Source: Brugia malayi
Taxonomy: Eukaryota; Nematoda; Chromadorea; Rhabditida; Onchocercidae
Reading direction: 5' to 3'
DNA length: 64,000 bases
Assembly (NCBI RefSeq): GCF_000002995.4
Contig: NW_025062478.1
Coordinates: forward strand, 9,621,001 to 9,685,000
A model generated the notes under the pieces. That model was not told the DNA's origin. It worked only from the letters and a program-made list of their open reading frames with translations, and made no database searches. A program made the translations under genes and the position numbers. Of the stretch, positions 52,410-64,000 are shown piece by piece (position 1 is the first letter of the stretch; each line of letters opens with the position of its first letter).

Positions 52410-52415
52410 AATAAA
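52410..52415 (+). terminator. Candidate poly(A) signal of PRPF31
   Basis: AATAAA hexamer about 240 bases after the PRPF31 stop, in a plausible 3' UTR position. Confidence 0.45.
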
Positions 52416-52826
52416 TATCCCAGTGTATATTTACATTTCTAGTAACTCAAGATTGTTTTATCAGAAAATTATCTTCCGCTGTGACAGGTAATTTTATAAG
52501 GTAATGTCATTTTTTTGCTTTTGCACCAAACCATTCACCTTTTCTTTTATAGATTAACAATTTAATAAAATCCAACGATCTGTAAAGTATTGTTTAAAAT
52601 TTCCTTAAAATTTATCTTTTTGGTGACAATGCATAATAGTTCTAAACCAGAAACAGTGTGGTTGGGTTGTTGTCCGTCAGATAAGTTCCCAAGTGAATTC
52701 AACATCAGATAAGACATGCAATTCTGAATATTAAACTGGTCATTGCAGTAGTGTGACATTCTAATAATTTGACTGCTGTGTTTACCGATATTTACTTTCG
52801 GGTTTCAAGTAAACAATTCTTAGGAA

Positions 52827-52828
<2 letters not shown>

Positions 52829-52860
<32 letters not shown>
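52829..52860. repeat. Poly-T run
   Basis: About 32 consecutive T residues shortly before the YIPF6 start. Homopolymer length is likely to be uncertain. Confidence 0.9.
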
Positions 52861-52866
<6 letters not shown>

Positions 52867-52919
52867 AATCTTGCTATAGCTTTAGGAGGGACTTGAGGTG
52901 TTGAAGGAATAAATGTCGT

Positions 52920-55114
52920 ATGTCTGATTCACTGTCATCTGCTCATCTATTATCAGTTCCAATTGTTAATCGTGGAACTACGACAGTACCAGATACTGAA
53001 GATACTTTAATCGATTTGTCTGCTAGCCAAAGTGTGTATTCTAATCCTTTAACCGGTGAGTTTATCGGATTGTTTGGATGTATTAAATTTTGACCGGGGA
53101 TCATAATATTATTATGTAATGGCTAGATATATATTCAAGAAGAAAGAAGATATAATATACCATGTTTACCTCATGATTATATCTTTTTCGAGAAGTTGCT
53201 GCAGAACTTGAACAGAATTTATCAATGGCTCATAATTTTGGAAATGCTGCAATTGATATTGAATTGGTTGGTGTTTCTATTTGTGTTCTTTACTTATTAG
53301 CTGTAGAAAAAATTTAGTTAAATCTCTTCAATTTTCTGCTCGAATTCGAAATGTAACTAATTACACAATGTATTTTAAAGTTCTATCAAATTATTCACTT
53401 CAATTTGCACTTTTGTTAGCATAAATGTGATTGTAACGGCAAACATTGCATAATCTAAATAGTAAATTATTTAGTTGGAAAAAGAAATCTCAGCAAAGGA
53501 ACAGGAAAGACGTGATCAGCAATATATTGATTTGAGTGGAGAAATTGCTGGAGTAACTTCTTCAAAACCACGACGTTCCATTATTGAACCCGATTTGAAT
53601 AGCGATTTTGATACTTTGGATGAACCGGTCTGGGATACTATTGTTAGTTTTTCTTTGGTATTATCACTAATAGGGTATTGTTAATAAGTTCCGAATTTTC
53701 CATTTAAAGGTTAGTCCCTATACGTTAGTTCTATCGCATTTCCTTTACTGACCTCTTTTCTGTTTATTTTCGTCACAATGTATGCTAGAATTTGAAACTT
53801 AATTAGCTGTTTTAATTATTAATAATCTATATTAAATGATTATTGGCTGCACTAATGAATACTCATTTTTTAGAGACGAGATTTGCATACTGTTGTTGCA
53901 AAATTTGGGCAGGTTATGACACCAAGAAGCAGTCAACAGTTACTGCGTGATTGGGATCTTTGGGGACCGCTCTTTATATGTGTTTTTATCTCATTGTAAG
54001 TTATTTTGCTGCTATACTGGCTAAAAATTTAATTGTTTTGGTGAATTTAACTGACATCAGATTTGCTAAATAACTGGAATAGTTGTCTTTTATTATTTCA
54101 TGTCAGAATCTCTATTCGTTAGTCCTACCATTTACATGAATTCTTTGTTTACTCCTTTTAAATAAAAGAAAATGAAAAAAAAAAATGTATTTCCAGTGAT
54201 TATGTGTGTCTAACTTACTGTTTTTAAGATTATTGCAAGGAGGTAAAAGTGGCAAAGGTCCTCATTTCACCGAAGTTTTTACGTTGACTTTCTTTGGCTC
54301 GTGCGTTGTCACTTTGAACACAAAGTTGCTTGGTGGTAACATGTAATTGCTTGTTATTACTTTCATTTGTAAAAGAATAGAAATTTTTTATTAAGTAAAT
54401 GATTTTTTTTTTAAAAGGATCAAATTAGTGAAGTCGTATCTTCATATGTAAAGATAGACCGTTTAAGACAGTATTAATCATTCTCTATGCTGTACCGGTA
54501 ATTTTAACAGTTAAATTATTGTACTTTACAACCGGAAACTAAGCGAAATCGTCAAAACGTTTATATATGATTAAATTGCCTTATTATTTGAGACGCATAA
54601 AATGTTTAAATGCTTATTTTTGCTGAGATATAAGTCGTTGATCATTTCAGATCATTTTTTCAATCGTTGTGTGTGCTTGGTTATTGTTTGTTGCCTCCTG
54701 GTTTAGCAGCAATAATATGCAAATTTATTGAAATAAACTCCGAACAGACAGTATTTCTCTTCGCTTTACGTCTTCTAGTTACGACGGCTGGATTTATGTG
54801 GGCAATATATGGTAGGTTTATTGGAATCTATTTTTTGACTTGACTACAAACATTTAAGAAACAAATGACATATTATTTTTTTAAAAAAAAAATCATGAAG
54901 CTCAAGAAAGAATTTCTGTTTTTTTTTTTTTTTTTTTCAAGTAATGAATGTTCATAATAGATGTTAAAAATAGAAATTTACAGTTCTTTTTCTAGCATCT
55001 ATGGTATTCATATCCAGTTCACAACCACCGAGACGAAAAATGCTGGCACTTTATCCTATTTTTTTATTTTATTTCATTGTTAGTTGGATGATTATTTCAC
55101 ATTCAAGTTTCTGA
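52920..55114 (+). CDS. yipf6: Yip1-domain Golgi membrane protein YIPF6
   Basis: Seven exons (52920-53055, 53205-53266, 53475-53642, 53874-53995, 54229-54342, 54651-54811, 54996-55114) close in phase to 293 residues. The first ~150 residues are cytosolic, Ser/Thr/Glu-rich and longer than in the human protein. The family signature follows: FDTLDEPVWDTI, then LLRDWDLWGPLFICV, then about five membrane segments including TLNTKLLGGNISFFQSLCVL and SSQPPRRKMLALYPIFLFYF. Yip1-family proteins work in vesicle traffic at the ER-Golgi and bind Rab GTPases. YIPF6 sits in the Golgi. The order and identity of blocks distinguish YIPF6 from YIPF1-5. The start follows the PRPF31 3' end by about 750 bases on the same strand, but an operon cannot be shown. 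Confidence 0.93.
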
Positions 55115-56311
55115 TCTTTTCCTTTCTTTTTCCTTTTTGTTAGTCATGTAATTTCCAGATTTTGATATTTATAATACTGTGATGTAGAATTTCTAAGTAT
55201 GCAGAAATATTCACTCATTTCTTATCTGGTTAATTGTCGAAATATCGCTTTTCTTTTGACTCTGCATCATATCATTTAGCTCTTCAAGATTTTTTCTTCA
55301 AAGATGGTACCAGTGTAAACTTATTTATTGATGCTATGGTTAATGTGTCCAATAATTCCCTGTCTTTTCGTTCACTTTTTTGACTATTTTTGATGTATTT
55401 TTGTATATACTTAATTTAAGTGACTCATACATCCAAAAGTTTGAAGTTAAACGAGGAGATAGGGAGACTATTATGATTGATATCAAATATGTACCATAAT
55501 TCTATATTCTTTATTTATTAAATATTTAGGCTGTTTGCATTTGCATTACAGTGTATATATTTGGACATCTTTTCTTTCCGTAACGGAAACTAATCATGAA
55601 TATTTCAGCACTGTCTAATTATTTCTTCAGTTGCAATTTAAAGCTTCATTAATTTTGCCAATCGTGCTTTGCTCATTTCATTATCCCTGGTAATATTTGT
55701 TTATAGGTGTATTAAAATGTTTGGTTATTTTGTTTCATAAAAATATTGTTAACACTCCGGTTTTTTCCATTCAGTTTCTTCACAATAAATGGTATATTTA
55801 AATTTCACTCCAAAGAAGTGACAAATGCATCTTGTACCATTTCAGAGTGCTTGAACGTTATATAAAGTTGAACTCAGCGTAATATTCTTTACAAGTGGAT
55901 CTCACTTTTGTTTTATTCATTCTTTGGGCTTATTTGCTTTATACTATTTTCAAAAATTTTGTTTATGATCCAATGTTGAATCCTAACTTGTATCATCGGG
56001 TGATTGAGTTTTTTCTTAAATTTTAGTGGAAGTTTTGTGTTTTCATAGCAAGATCAAAGAACAGATTTTGAAATTTATTGATTGCAAAGATATGTTTTTT
56101 GTTTTTGCAACCATTTATGTTTTATTTTGTATTTTAAAAGAGATAGTATTCGTGGACGGGTGAGTCATCTTCCAAAGAGTTACTCAGAGTGCGGACAGAC
56201 TGTTTCAGATTTCAATTTTTATTCAAAAAGCAGATCCAAAACGGACGTTGTTGATCTGGGAATATTTACCTTTTGAATATTCTGTTCTCTGATTTATAGT
56301 TGTTGGTAGTG
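55115..56311. other. YIPF6 3' flank / intergenic
   Basis: AT-rich, no exon recognised. A short open frame from 56082 to 56276 contains a Ser/Arg-rich stretch but lacks a convincing frame link to the F-box gene, so it was not annotated. Confidence 0.55.
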
Positions 56312-58544
56312 ATGGAGACAGTTACCTGGTCATCTCGAAGTGAAAACGATGAAGAAATCGATGAAGGTGTGTCTCTTCGTTATTGATATTTCAAGATAGG
56401 CCTTTCTATATTTTTACGATAAGAGGACAAGGTGATTCCTGAGAAGGTTATATGGTACTTCAACTTTTCTGGGCATTTTTTCATCTTATACACAGAAGAT
56501 TGTCTGTTTCAGAAGGTAAAAGCGACATTTATCTGCACGGTGTACCAATTCCTCCTCAAATTCTCGCAGAAATTTTAGTCAGAGTTGATGGTCGTCGTGA
56601 TGTTGGTTATATATGTCCTTTGGTAGGTTATTTTGCTTCTTATTCGTTATTTCATCAATTCTGGTAGTGGTTAATCTGTTTATGTAAATTGTTGGTGCAG
56701 GAAAAAAATTAAAAATGTAAAAAAAAAAATGCAACAAATAAAACTTATAAAAACCATTAAAAAAATGTATTCAAACATACTGGAAATTCGGAAAATACAA
56801 CTGTTTGATTGAGTAAATTTGAATGTAGTTTATTTGCGGTGGTATTTGGAATTATAGTTTTATCTTCACATATTGCTGATTTTAAATTCAATGTTTCACT
56901 TTATTTTTTTCTTAGAGCTATTGCAGGTTTGTCGTCGATGGTACAATGTTTTATCTGCTCCCGGTTTCTGGATCAGTTATATGATATACCGATCAATGGA
57001 TTTGCCTCCCAGCTTCTTACGAAATGAACCTTCACTCAATGTCAAAAAAGTTTCTCTTCAGCAAGCTTTCGGGCGCAATTTGATCAGCAATCCTAGTGGT
57101 GACGATGGTTATCAAAACTGGGAGATATATGAAGATGGCGGTGATGAGTGAAGTCTCTATTCATTGTTTTGAATGTTTTCGATGGAAAAGAAACAAGATC
57201 CATATCGTTCGCAGATATTTATATCTGACCTCAATCCTCTAACATTATATGGAGTTGATTCAGATGAAGCAGGAGAGCTGAGGAAAAAGTGACTTAGAAT
57301 TAGCATACGAATGGAGTAAGCAAACCATGTGGTATTTTTCTCGATTTGGACACAGTAAAGTCTGAATTATTGCTTTTTGATTGGATTTTACTTATTTGAA
57401 ATCATAATTTAGATTCGAAATCGAGAAACCACCAGTAGGCTGTATAGCACTGGAAGAAATACCGGTTGCATTTGTGACAAGCTATGATTGGTGTAGTAAA
57501 TTTCAAATCATTGATTTGTGGAAGGAAGGAATTGAGGTATTTTCCTATACCATTTTCCTATATTTCTTTTTTAAGTTAATTCCGATTATTTATTGGTGAT
57601 ATTTGGTGCCAGTTAAAACGGTTTTTTCCTTAGCTCATTGAGGTAAAATAAATTATAAGAAAGTTTGTTTTACTATTCTATTCTATTTTTATTCTATTTT
57701 ATGTTTTACTGTTATATTAATTCACTCACTAATGGTCAAAATTATAGACTTCAATTTCAATAAATGCGACAAAAACAATTTTTTTTAGCATATCCTAATA
57801 AAAATTTCATTTAGCGTGCTTTTTTGGATGAATTTTGTCCACCAATCACCGTTTCGGAGTATCATACAGGTCGTTTCGATTGCGCATCGATTTATTTATT
57901 GGAAGTACAATTGCTTCCTGATGGATCTATACCTTTGCCACATAGAACAATGCCAGGATTTCTTCTTTATACTCGGCATCCTCGTCTTCCTCAACAACAT
58001 GATAGATTACAGCATGGTCTGCCACAAGATGATGAAACAACCGATACTTCAATAACTCGAATTCGCATGTTGGACGGTAAATTTTCACTTAAGTGTCTTT
58101 TTTTTTTACTTTACTTAAAAGAGAAAAAAAAAAAAAAAAAAACAGGACAAAGCAATTTATTTATATATTTCCTATATAATATATAATAAAATATGTTAAC
58201 GATTATTATTATTTTGAATAAATGCATGGAGACGTTCTAATATTGTTATTTGTATTTGAACTCTGTTAATGTTTCGTAATTACATGTATTTTGCTTACTG
58301 AATATAAATTCATCGTTATTTTCTTTAATTATTACAGCTTTTTTTTTTTTTTTTTTCAGTCTTAGAAATTGAGTGGCAAAAGATTGAACATACATTTTCG
58401 AATTATCCTAAAGGCATTCGTTACGTATTATTTCGGCACAGTGGAAAAGATCAGCAATTTTGGGCTGGACATTATGGTTCAAAAATGGCTAAAGCTTCAG
58501 TTACTGTAAATTACGGTAATGGAAAACGAAGGTCTATACTCTGA
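56312..58544 (+). CDS. F-box protein with FBA domain (FBXO2/6/27-like)
   Basis: Six exons (56312-56366, 56513-56622, 56927-57147, 57413-57536, 57815-58076, 58360-58544) join in phase to 318 residues. An acidic N-terminus precedes an F-box (VPIPPQILAEILVRVD, then VCRRWYNVLSAPGFW), which would bind SKP1 in an SCF ubiquitin ligase. The C-terminal half is an F-box-associated (FBA) domain: FVTSYDWCSKFQIIDLW, then PPITVSEYHTGRFDCASIY, then WQKIEHTFSNYPKGIRYVLF and FWAGHYGSKMAKASVTV. In mammals FBXO2 and FBXO6 use this domain to recognise high-mannose N-glycans in ER-associated degradation. Which paralogue this corresponds to, and whether it binds sugar, cannot be decided here. A His/Pro/Gln-rich insert (residues about 205-250) is longer than I expect for the mammalian proteins. 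Confidence 0.9.
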
Positions 58545-60533
58545 GGGACAAAATTTCGATAATTTGATGGACGTTCGATTTAAGTTCTATGTAATTTAAA
58601 GTTTTTTTTTTTTTTGTTAAATTATATTTATTTGAATTGTTTTTTGAGTTACATTGTATTTATGTGACTTGCTCTAATATCGAACATAATATCGATGCAT
58701 GCTATTCTTGATTTTGCTATTTACTCATGGCAGTAATTTGAGCTGATCATTATATTGGTTTTGTCCTTCAAATTTTTTAGCTCTGAATTGATGAAGATAG
58801 AAATTTCCAATGAATTGTTAAGATATAAATCACCTTATGAGTCCATCTGCACTTTTTTTTCTGTTAGTTCTATTCAAAATTTATGATTTCCTTTTCTCTA
58901 CCTTTTTTTTTTTTTTTTTATCTAATTAATTTTTCTTTCCTAGAAAGGAAACTTTGTTTTTCTGATTTTATCGGAAGCAGAAAATTTTTCTCTTATTTTA
59001 TAGTTTAGTGAAAATTCTTGTCTAATTCTAGTATGAAGAAAACAAAATGTCTGACATACTGCATCCCAAGGATTGAATTATAATTAGATGTGTAGCTTTT
59101 ATTCTTACCTCCCCTATCTTTGTTGATTGAAAGGTTCTATGGGAGCAACTGATGCAGATATTGTGATGCAGTTATGTGCGATGTATTTGCTATATTCTTA
59201 ATGAATTTTTTTTTTTAAATAAGTTCCTTAAAGGATCAAGAAACAACATATCATTTGATGTTTTATTGTTTGGTTTTTTTTTTTTTTTTTTGCACATTAT
59301 ATATTATTTAACATTACTTAAAATTGAAGGGAAAATGGAATTGAATTCTATCGTGATTAATAAATTTGAGTTTTAATTATTTGAGATTAATAATTCTATT
59401 TTATTTCATCTGTTTTCCAATCCTTCCTTTCATGTTTAATGTATGTAGTGAACATTAATCTTTAATTCATATGCTATCGGATGTTGTTTTTGATCAAAAA
59501 ACAGTTCCTGATAATGCTCTGTTCTATTTTGCTTCCCTTTATCATCAATGCATTCCTTTTATTTCTGGCTGACATTATATATTTCTATTTAATATCTAGC
59601 TTGTTATTTTTTTAAATAATTTTTTTTTCTTTTTTTTTTTGCTGATAACAATCATTTGTTGAATTTTACCAGAGGTGTAAACCTTCAAAAAGAGGTCTTT
59701 TCTAAAGCTTTCATTAATAGAAATGACATGAATGCCTTCAAATACATGATAAAATTGAATAAATGATTGTCAAAGGCATTTCTTCCTTTTTTCTTCCTAG
59801 TTTATTTGGAATGTTTAGCATACTAAACTTTAGCTAATTGAGAAAGGGAAGTACTATTGATGGCTGTAAATTTGTTGTTTTCTTAGAAACATTTTGCTTA
59901 ACTTTCACTAGCATAAATTGTTTTCTTCTTCACTTCACTTATTCTGATATTTCGCATTGTAATTAATAATTTATTTAAAGTGCTGAATATAGTAATAAAT
60001 TATATTTTTGAATTTCTAATTTTTGGAAATTACTGTATTTTTCAGAGCAACTAGTGTTCATTCCCTATTTCCTAGAATCAGTTCTTATCGTAGACTTAAT
60101 TACTTGTCTCAAAAATTAAGGTTCCATATTTCGTTGGAATTTTGCATTTCTCCTTTTAATATTTTTAAAAGCATTAAAATAGATTGTTTACAGCGAAAGA
60201 ATAGGTAGTTTTAGTTCAATTTAATCTATGATTATGAGTTTTTGCAAGGAATAACAATGTGATTTTTAGATTTAGAAAAAAAAAAAATTCGTTATGAATT
60301 AAAAAAAATTTGAGCTTATGATTGAAATAAGCTTTATATGCTCATTATTTTGTTGGTGAAAAAAAAGAAGAAAAAAACCTATTTTGACAAAGTCTAACAC
60401 GATGAGCAATGCTAATAGTTTGTTTTTTCATTGACTTAGAAAATATTGAAGAGTCTATTTATCTAGTAATTTCATCCTCTTGAATATTCTTCGGTGTTCA
60501 ACATAATCTGTTATTTTCTAGGATGTCCCAAAG
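58545..60533. other. Intergenic region between the F-box and ITFG2-like genes
   Basis: About 2 kb of AT-rich DNA with several T-runs. No exon is supported. An open stretch after a TTTTTCAG acceptor near 60045 reads for about 50 codons but has no recognisable motif and no clear link to the next gene. Confidence 0.55.
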
Positions 60534-62947
60534 ATGATTTGTTCGGAGTTGAAAATCTCAAGATCTGGCGCAAATGTTAATGCCGCAGTTCTGTTTGCTA
60601 CCCATCTTAATACACCTTCTTCTAGTGTATTAATGGTATGGTCACGAAATCAACAACAGCTTTTCATCGTTATCGGCAAATGCAATGGTGACGTTAGTCT
60701 TTTCTGGTTTTTTCCGGTGTGGACAGTGGTACCACTGCTATAGTGGTTGGAGCATTTGTATTTCAGCTAAAGATTGTAAGGAATTTGTATGTTTGTCTAT
60801 GCAAGTAGTGAAAACTTAGTACATTAGTAACTGTTCTAGAATTATTTTATCAGTTGTAAGTAGAACAATGAACTGGAACGAAACTTTCTTTGAAATATGA
60901 AGAAAAGCTTCCTGAAAGATATCGTTTAAGTTCCTGTTCATTGATCTTTTCTACCGGAACATTTTCCTGTGACTGTAAGAATTTGTTCATTCCGATGAAC
61001 ATATACTAATATAATTACTTCTTGGATGGAAGATTGATGACGATTTTTAAAGTTTTAAAATTCATTGTTTGATTATATTAGTGTGAGGTTTTTTTTTTTT
61101 TTTTTTTTTTTTTTCGATTGTCTATTTATTTTATTCCGGATCTATCATCATTTTCCTTTACTACGCTTTTTTCCGTGTTATAAAAATGAACCATTCATTA
61201 ATTCGTATTTCTAGCTACCGATCTTAATTGACTTTTTGCAGTTACTATTCTTTACAACCAGAAAGCAATATACACAGCTAGAAAATATCTTTAAAAGTTC
61301 TTTGACAACAATTTGTTTTGGAAAACTAAGACAAAGCAGGTCGGTTTATGAAAGAGTTCATATAGTTTGTTTAGTTTGTTTGCTTCAGTAAGATCAGAAT
61401 TTTAATTTTAACCAATCATACAACTGTAAGCTCTTAGTCATAGCTGCATTAAATTGATAAACATTAAGATCACTAATTTTTAGTACCTTGAATAACTTGA
61501 AATAAATGTGATAATTTTCTTTAAGACATTTTTATTCTGCATTTGTGTATTGGATATCTTTTTAGCGATGAAATAGTTGCCATATCAGCAGGTGGTCAGA
61601 TACGTTCTTTCGATTTTCCACAAACAGATGCGCAGAGCGGAGATTTACAGAAGCCTTTACCACTTTTTGAACAACTGATTCAAGCTAATATATGCACATC
61701 ATATATTGGTGACATTGATGGTGATGGTTTATCAGAGTTGCTGGTTTTGATGACTGATCGATGCGGTTAGTTATTTTTGTTGTTAATATTAGATTTGCTT
61801 CATTTTGGTTGTCCAAAACGTTTTTTCAATTTTAGCTTACTTAAAATATGATTTTCTTCTAACCTAAAAAAAAAGTCAATCCATATCGATTATGTGTGTT
61901 ATAAATGATTGTGTTTCAGTAATATTCAAAACACTGAAATGGAATACCAACAAATTTTGATGATATTTTGAAGCTTAGGCTATGATCTTTTATTTAAATA
62001 TGAATTTTAGTAAGAACTTATCGATATGTTGCGAATCATCTGGCATCATTGAATAAATATGAAGTACCATCGCATGTTTATGGTTTCGCACTTGGTATCA
62101 CGAATTCTGGTTTATATTATGCACTTCTGGCAGAACGGAGTGAAAATTATGTGGTGAAAATTGATTTTAGTTCAAATATTTGTAATATTTTGCCACAAAC
62201 GTTAGCTTCGAATGCTTCGAATCGAGAGTTGATGGTACCCAATCAGCCGGTATATCTGAGTTTAGTTGGATCACTTGCTGCTCGACTGCTTGTGATTAAT
62301 CCAGGTTATTTTATACTTATTTATTTGAACATAAAACAGTAAAAATATTACAATGCACTTTAGAATATTAGCTATATTAAATTTGTTGAAAAATTTATCA
62401 ATAATTTTTAATTATTCTAACTAGTTTGACATATCTAACAATGACAGTTAACCTGCTATGAAAGCTAAACTCTTCTGAATTATCATTTAGTAGTAATTGC
62501 ATGTATCCTGCATATGAGATATTCTTTACTTTTGCAGAAAATGACACCGAGATAGCATTAGAAAATCCAGCAGGCGATTTTATTTGTGCAACTACTGTTA
62601 ATCTGCAGAATATGCATGTTGTGATGACACTGGATATTTTCGGTAACTTACTCATCTATGGATGGAATGACCATAACGTAAGTTCTTAGATAAAAATGTT
62701 TATTCTTTTTTTTACTTCAAAGAGATCATATTAATATAATTACTTTGTATTGTTTCCAAAATTTAATGCTAAAAAGTCTAGTTTTTTCTACACTTTTGCT
62801 TTTTTTTTTCATCTGTATTATCCCTTCGTTCTCTCTATTTTTCCTTCTCTAGTAATTTGAAAGAGTTGTTAAATCTTCTAAAGTTTGCAAATATTTGATC
62901 TATCTAATATGATTTTTTTTTTTTTAATAAGTCTACTAATTGTATAT

Positions 62948-62983
<36 letters not shown>

Positions 62984-63150
62984 TGTAGACTTGTCATGCA
63001 TATCTTATAGCAAAAGCGACAGTTTTGCCGGATGCAGATCGTATAACTGCTGTAGCAGGCCGGAATGAAAATGAAGTTCTTTTTTGTATATCTACAGTTT
63101 ACTTCAAAATTGCTGTTTATCGAATTGATTTATCATCTGTACTTAGTTGA
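60534..63150 (+). CDS. itfg2: ITFG2-like FG-GAP beta-propeller protein (KICSTOR-type)
   Basis: Six exons (60534-60692, 61242-61339, 61566-61765, 62011-62304, 62538-62677, 62989-63150) close in phase to 350 residues, shorter than human ITFG2 (about 447). The ATG sits ten bases after a TTTTCTAG acceptor. Block order matches ITFG2: a FIVIGKCNGDLLFF strand pair, SLTTICFGKLRQ, DEIVAISAGGQIRSFDFPQ, the FG-GAP calcium-loop motif YIGDIDGDGLSELLVL, then DRCVRTYRYV and a C-terminal blade (VLFCISTVYFKIAVYRID). In mammals ITFG2 is part of KICSTOR, which recruits GATOR1 to lysosomes so that amino-acid shortage silences mTORC1. The homology is divergent outside the FG-GAP motif, so another FG-GAP protein is possible. 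Confidence 0.68.
62940..62980. repeat. TA dinucleotide microsatellite
   Basis: About 15 TA units in the last intron of the ITFG2-like gene, just before its acceptor. Confidence 0.9.
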
Positions 63151-64000
63151 TTCAAATTCTAGCTCGATATTCATATAAAGCGGAAATACTAGGAAGATAA
63201 TTAATAGTAATGAAAAGATAGAAATAAACTTCTGTTTGCTAGGTCCGATAGTAGATTCGATACTGAGATTCTGGAAAGCTTTTAGGTTTGTACATTTTTT
63301 TAAAAATAAATATTTCGAATTGAAATCAGAAAAGATAAGGTTTTTTTTTTTTCTCCCATTTCGCATTTTTTTCAGTGCACCAGTCCAAATCAGTTTTAAG
63401 ATTAAATTTTATACTCAACATGAATTATGATATTTCAAATCGAGAACAATAGATAAATACTGCAGTATGCTAACTTCTGGTAGATGGATTAAAAAAAATC
63501 ATAGCAATTCAATAACTCAGTATTAAATAAATAAGCTGTATCATGTAATAGTTCTACATTTTTTTCTAATAGTTCTTGTAGGATAGCCTTGTAGCACCTG
63601 CTATGCATATATTTGCAACAGTGTATATATTTTTCTTGTATATTTTGTTTTTAATGTTTTTTTTTTTTCTTGTAACTTTTAGATTATTTCTTATTATTAA
63701 GTGTATTTATCTGTATTTATATAATTATCCATTGTTTAATTTATTTCTGCATCAACTTTCAATATTTTTCCCCGTGAATTCTTCATACCGACAATGTAAA
63801 ATGAATGATAACAAGTATTATTTAATAAATTTTCTCTCATACTACAATAAAATTTTGAGACTTGTGCTACAACTAAAGTAAGCAACTAGCGGTGCAATGT
63901 TCAATTCAAATTTGAATGATTTTCCAGAAGTTATTCATCTATTTTTTTTATGTTATGTAACAGAAAAAGAGCAAATATAAATTGGCAAGCAGAGAAATTT
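63151..64000. other. 3' flank of the ITFG2-like gene
   Basis: AT-rich, no further gene recognised to the window end. Open frames at 63236-63430 and 63603-63881 encode Phe/Leu/Tyr-rich low-complexity peptides without splice or motif support. Confidence 0.55.
63223..63228 (+). terminator. Candidate poly(A) signal of the ITFG2-like gene
   Basis: AATAAA hexamer about 73 bases after the stop codon, a typical spacing for a short 3' UTR. Confidence 0.45.

Noticed and set aside
60023..60208. 61-codon open frame before the ITFG2-like gene, considered as its first exon
   Set aside because: No phase-consistent donor to the next exon was found and the peptide does not resemble the ITFG2 N-terminus.

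Overview
The window is eukaryotic nuclear DNA, very AT-rich, with small exons separated by introns of tens to hundreds of bases and GT..AG splicing. Several start codons sit directly after a 3' splice-site motif, as expected for spliced-leader trans-splicing. Protein content (bestrophins, THAP, SAGA subunit, PA200) and this architecture point to a nematode, most likely a filarial or other spirurid worm. The species is an inference.

Layout: 1-3.4 kb is non-coding AT-rich DNA. 3.4-20 kb (+) is one large gene for the proteasome activator PA200/PSME4. 21.85-22.8 kb (+) is an ERG28-like ER membrane protein. 23.3-25.5 kb (-) is a THAP-domain protein. 28-31.5 kb (+) is an APMAP/strictosidine-synthase-like membrane protein. 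32.7-34.5 kb (-) is SGF11/ATXN7L3, the zinc-finger subunit of the SAGA deubiquitinase module. 35.3-39.6 kb is non-coding. 39.6-44.8 kb (+) is a complete bestrophin channel. 46.25-48.07 kb holds exon 1 of a second bestrophin followed by a near-identical copy of the last three PSME4 exons. 49.3-52.2 kb (+) is the splicing factor PRPF31. 52.9-55.1 kb (+) is YIPF6. 56.3-58.5 kb (+) is an F-box protein with an FBA sugar-binding-type domain. 60.5-63.2 kb (+) is an ITFG2-like protein of the KICSTOR type.

Most genes are ordinary housekeeping genes with no obvious shared pathway. Exon models for ten genes were built by hand, and splice phases close exactly at every junction of the genes given with exon coordinates.

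The most unusual structure is a direct 1.33-kb duplication (18871-20200 and 46742-48074, about 27.9 kb apart). It copies the C-terminal coding exons of PSME4, introns included, into what would be intron 1 of a second bestrophin gene. The remaining exons of that bestrophin are absent. I saw one substitution and two simple-repeat length changes between the copies, so it is either a very recent segmental duplication or an assembly misjoin. Other points of interest are a non-canonical AT..AG intron in the APMAP gene and a phase-compatible extra 5' exon for SGF11. I found no tRNA, rRNA, CRISPR, viral or bacterial insert. No wholly new system is evident.
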